Origin: a virus
Direction: 5' to 3' (one strand)
DNA: 64,000 nucleotides
Virus record (IMG/VR): IMGVR_UViG_3300047157_000174
Location: 32,095 to 96,094 of that record
Shown: piece after piece, positions 61,655-64,000 of the stretch
Layout of the letters: every line of letters starts with the position of its first letter
Numbering within the stretch: position 1 is the first letter of the stretch
The notes under the pieces: generated by a model
What the model was told of the DNA's origin: nothing
The model's database searches: none
Seen by the model: only the letters and a program-made list of their open reading frames with translations
Made by a program: the position numbers and the translations under genes

Positions 61655-62580
61655 AATGTGTTGAATGTAATTGCACCACCACAACTTTCGATGAAAGAAT
61701 GGGTGAAACTATTTGTGCTGATTGTGGTTTGATATTATCAGTAAATATATTTGAAGAAACTACTAAAACTATTTTTATTCAAGATGATGGTAAAAGTGGT
61801 AGCGGAGGGGTTTACTCTAGAACTAGTGACCTAAGTAAATTAGGTTCTATTATTCAAAGGAAGGATGTTAAAAGTAAAACTGATTATAGTTTGATAACAA
61901 ACAATATAAGAATTAATCATAATGATTCAGAAAATAAAGTATTAGTTGCTACGGGTATTTATCTTTCATATTACAATGGCGGTAAATTAAAAAACGAAGT
62001 TATTAAAAAATATAGAATATTAAAAGATGAACATTTAGTTAGAGGTTTACCTTTAGATGATGTAGCAGCAGGTATTGTATATTATGTACTAAAAGAAAGA
62101 GGAGTTCCCGTCTCTCTCAAAGATTACTCTAAGAGAACTAAAGTTCCAATAAAGAATATTATGAGAACTACTAAAAGAGTAACTAGAAAGTTTGGTAAAC
62201 CGCACATATTTAGTCAACTAAATACAGACGAAATAGTTTCTAGTATTATAGATAAACTAAACTCTAGAGAAAAAACTAGATTTAAAGAAAAGATAGAAGG
62301 TGATATTAGAATGGATTGTTATAATTTTGTGGATTATGCAAAACAATGTTATGACAATTTTGATTTAACCTTTACTACTAGTGATATAGTAGCAGCATTA
62401 TGGATTGTAGGACAGACCTACAATTCACGAAGTATTACACAACTAGGACTTGCAGATTGCAGTACAGTTAGTGAAGTAACAATAAGAGAAAAAGCAAGAA
62501 AAATGTGTAATAATCTTAATTTAAATAAGAATAAATTAAGGTCTTATACAACAAAAAATATAATGAATGGAGTAAGATAA
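61651..62580 (+). CDS. tfb: transcription factor B (TFB)
   Basis: 309 residues. The N-terminus is a zinc ribbon, MKCVECNCTTTTFDERMGET then ICADCGLIL (Cys3, Cys6, Cys22, Cys25), which in TFB/TFIIB docks to RNA polymerase. A linker with SRTSDLSKLGSII resembles the B-reader/linker. The rest forms two cyclin-like folds (PLDDVAAGIVYYVLKERGVP, TTSDIVAALWIVGQTYNSRS). TFB bridges TATA-bound TBP and polymerase. A viral copy could redirect host RNA polymerase to viral promoters, where the TATA boxes and dyad elements stand. Confidence 0.9.
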   Translation: MKCVECNCTTTTFDERMGETICADCGLILSVNIFEETTKTIFIQDDGKSGSGGVYSRTSDLSKLGSIIQRKDVKSKTDYSLITNNIRINHNDSENKVLVATGIYLSYYNGGKLKNEVIKKYRILKDEHLVRGLPLDDVAAGIVYYVLKERGVPVSLKDYSKRTKVPIKNIMRTTKRVTRKFGKPHIFSQLNTDEIVSSIIDKLNSREKTRFKEKIEGDIRMDCYNFVDYAKQCYDNFDLTFTTSDIVAALWIVGQTYNSRSITQLGLADCSTVSEVTIREKARKMCNNLNLNKNKLRSYTTKNIMNGVR

Positions 62581-62581
62581 A

Positions 62582-62866
62582 ATGATAAGAAGAAAAATGA
62601 CAATGGAAACAACAACAGGAAGAACTACAATAGATATTAATTATTGTACTGCTTTTTCCATAAGAGAAATAACAAAGAAAGGAGTCTTGTCTAAGGCAAA
62701 GTATGAATTAGATATTCATATGCAAAGCGGTACTATTTTTACCGCTACTGTTACAGATAAAGAACTACTAATCTTTACAAACTTATGGGAAACAGAACGA
62801 GAATATCACTTGTCTCTTTCTGAAACAGAACCAAAAGAAATATATGAAAAAGAGGAATTAGAATGA
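62582..62866 (+). CDS. 94-aa protein between TFB and ThiF-like genes
   Basis: MIRRKMTMETTTGRTTIDIN onward, beta-rich (AKYELDIHMQSGTIFTATVT) with an acidic helical end. The start follows the TFB stop by 1 base and the stop overlaps the next ATG by 4 bases, so the three genes are one transcript. Function unknown. Confidence 0.5.
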   Translation: MIRRKMTMETTTGRTTIDINYCTAFSIREITKKGVLSKAKYELDIHMQSGTIFTATVTDKELLIFTNLWETEREYHLSLSETEPKEIYEKEELE

Positions 62867-63492
62867 AAACAAAGAAATTAAAACAAAGAAAATTATTGAT
62901 AATTGGAGCAGGTGGAATAGGTAGTTACCTAGCATCCTTCCTAGAAAGAATTAGCGAAGGAAGACAGGCATTGTATGATATTACAATCTACGATGATGAT
63001 AAGGTAGAAGAAAAGAACCTATCCTATCAAAACTTTAGTGTAGAAGATATTGGTAAAGCCAAAGTAAAGGTGCTTGGTAATAAAATTGGAATACAATCTG
63101 CTATCAACGATAAAAGAGAACACCAAGTTCTTACTGCTAAACAATTAACTGAAAAGAAGTATGATTTAGTTATCTGTTGTGTAGACAATTTAGCGGCTAG
63201 AAGACTCCTTTACAAAACAGGACACGGTGAAGACAGTGCTGTTAAGTGGTTAGACCTTAGAGCGCAAGGTAGGAACGGAGTATTGATTTCTTACAAAGTT
63301 AATCCAATACTAATACCGGATTTACTTGTCGGTGCAGAAGGTTCATTCAGTTGTCAAGGTGGAGATTGGGATGGTTCGGCTAAAGATATTAGTACTATGC
63401 ACATTGCCATAGCAGGTATTGCAACCCAATGGATTCAACGTTGGTTTAATGATAATAATGACGTAGCAGATAAAATGGTAGTGAATGTATGA
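62863..63492 (+). CDS. ThiF/E1-like adenylyltransferase
   Basis: 209 residues with E1/ThiF features: Rossmann loop IIGAGGIGSYLASFLE, DDDKVEEKNLSYQNFSVEDI (the D.D.Ve..Nl.rQ.f..dig stretch), GKAKVKVL, and CVDNLAARRLL. The closest remembered pattern is the ThiF protein of PRTRC mobile-element systems ('D.V...N.grQ.F...D.G..Ka'). A catalytic Cys is not obvious, though SFSCQGGDW lies in a possible place. It could activate a ubiquitin-like or other small protein. The target is unknown. Confidence 0.75.
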   Translation: MKTKKLKQRKLLIIGAGGIGSYLASFLERISEGRQALYDITIYDDDKVEEKNLSYQNFSVEDIGKAKVKVLGNKIGIQSAINDKREHQVLTAKQLTEKKYDLVICCVDNLAARRLLYKTGHGEDSAVKWLDLRAQGRNGVLISYKVNPILIPDLLVGAEGSFSCQGGDWDGSAKDISTMHIAIAGIATQWIQRWFNDNNDVADKMVVNV

Positions 63493-63731
63493 GTGAAGAA
63501 GATACAGAAATAGATGATTTAATAGAAGAAGATGTAGGTAATATAATGAATGTTATTGCAACAGATGGTTTTTACTTACAAGCAGAAATAGTAAAGGTAT
63601 GTTGTCCTGTTTGTCTAGAAGAGTTCATGGGAACTAAAAGACACGCAGGTGGTTTCATAGCCGGACATAGAGCATTCCATGAGTTTGAGAACTCTCAAGA
63701 CTTTATGGTAGAACAAATGGGGGGAATATAA
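63489..63731 (+). CDS. 80-aa C2H2 zinc-finger protein
   Basis: An acidic N-terminus (MSEEDTEIDDLIEEDVGNIM) followed by KVCCPVCLEEFMGTKRHAGG and FIAGHRAFHEF, with Cys-x2-Cys and His-x4-His spaced as in C2H2 fingers. Overlaps the ThiF-like gene by 4 bases, so it may work with it. Could bind DNA or be a protein adaptor. Confidence 0.6.
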   Translation: MSEEDTEIDDLIEEDVGNIMNVIATDGFYLQAEIVKVCCPVCLEEFMGTKRHAGGFIAGHRAFHEFENSQDFMVEQMGGI

Positions 63732-63733
63732 AA

Positions 63734-64000
63734 ATGAAAGAAGAAAATAAAGAAGAAATGAATAATGAAGAAAATAAAGAAGCAATGAAGGACTTTGATT
63801 GGAAAGAACACATTAGGAGTGTTTACAAAGATATGTCTAATAGTGAAGGTGGTGTTAATTTTGTTAGACCATGTGCAGATACAGAAATGTTTCTATCCGC
63901 TATTTGGCAAATGTCTGATGAAGTATTAGAGGGCATGGAAGTACAAGTAGTAATAGATGACAAAGATGATTTGTATATTAGTAGCGGTACACCCGCTTTC
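63734..64000 (+). CDS. acidic protein, C-terminal part beyond window
   Basis: The frame from the ATG at 63734 stays open to the right edge: an acidic Lys/Glu/Asn start (MKEENKEEMNNEENKEAMKD), then KEHIRSVYKDMSNSEGGVNF and FLSAIWQMSDEVLEGMEVQV. Follows the zinc-finger gene after 2 bases. Partial; unknown function. Confidence 0.55.
   Translation, partial: MKEENKEEMNNEENKEAMKDFDWKEHIRSVYKDMSNSEGGVNFVRPCADTEMFLSAIWQMSDEVLEGMEVQVVIDDKDDLYISSGTPAF

Overview
This window looks like a large piece of the genome of a tailed, siphovirus-like virus of an archaeon. Evidence for the virus is an HK97-type head and tail gene set: large terminase, portal, prohead protease with scaffold, major capsid protein, head-tail adaptor, tail tube, a frameshifted tail assembly chaperone, tape measure and tail tip. 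No tail sheath gene was seen. Evidence for an archaeal host is a full-length transcription factor B (61651-62580), an archaeal/eukaryal-type ATP-dependent DNA ligase (25544-28153), and TATA boxes about 20-45 bases in front of nearly leaderless small genes. The DNA is very AT-rich. Marine planktonic archaeal viruses (magrovirus-like, or viruses of Nitrososphaeria) are a reasonable guess, but no marker here decides the host.

Layout. From 1 to about 51.8 kb every gene lies on the minus strand. Read in the direction of transcription (right to left): early small genes in promoter cassettes (51.8-49.3 kb); a run of small, mostly basic proteins with a shared terminal tag (48.9-43.3 kb); a candidate small terminase, two giant Lys/Glu-rich proteins, an acetyltransferase and the large terminase (43.3-35.5 kb); a LAGLIDADG homing endonuclease; a portal gene broken by three frameshifts; a second cluster of tagged proteins (32.4-28.4 kb); DNA ligase; protease-scaffold; capsid; a small membrane-protein/GTPase cluster (22.1-20.1 kb); a 1326-residue helical protein; and connector and tail genes (15.3 kb to the left edge). 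From 51.9 kb to the right edge genes lie on the plus strand: a small protein, a 1.65 kb gap with repeats and apparently a large structured RNA, then a UvrD-like helicase, many small tightly overlapping genes, TFB, a ThiF/E1-like protein and zinc-finger proteins.

Three things stand out. First, at least 22 proteins carry the same short motif (W-x-D/E-I/V-L/I/V-K) at one end. It is mostly N-terminal, but C-terminal on the protease-scaffold and on three others. This resembles the capsid-targeting peptide of T4 internal proteins and suggests a tag that loads cargo into the procapsid. Second, an Arf/Ras-like small GTPase with all G motifs sits between two membrane proteins and a zinc-finger protein beside the capsid gene. 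Third, a repeated dyad-symmetric element (ACAAAGT, AACCATATGGTT, ACTTTGT) marks the small-gene promoters and the strand switch. The nearby intergenic DNA at 51262-51530 and about 53060-54000 is full of perfect stems with G-U wobbles, as expected of structured RNAs.

All functional calls come from reading motifs by eye. No database search or structure prediction was run.
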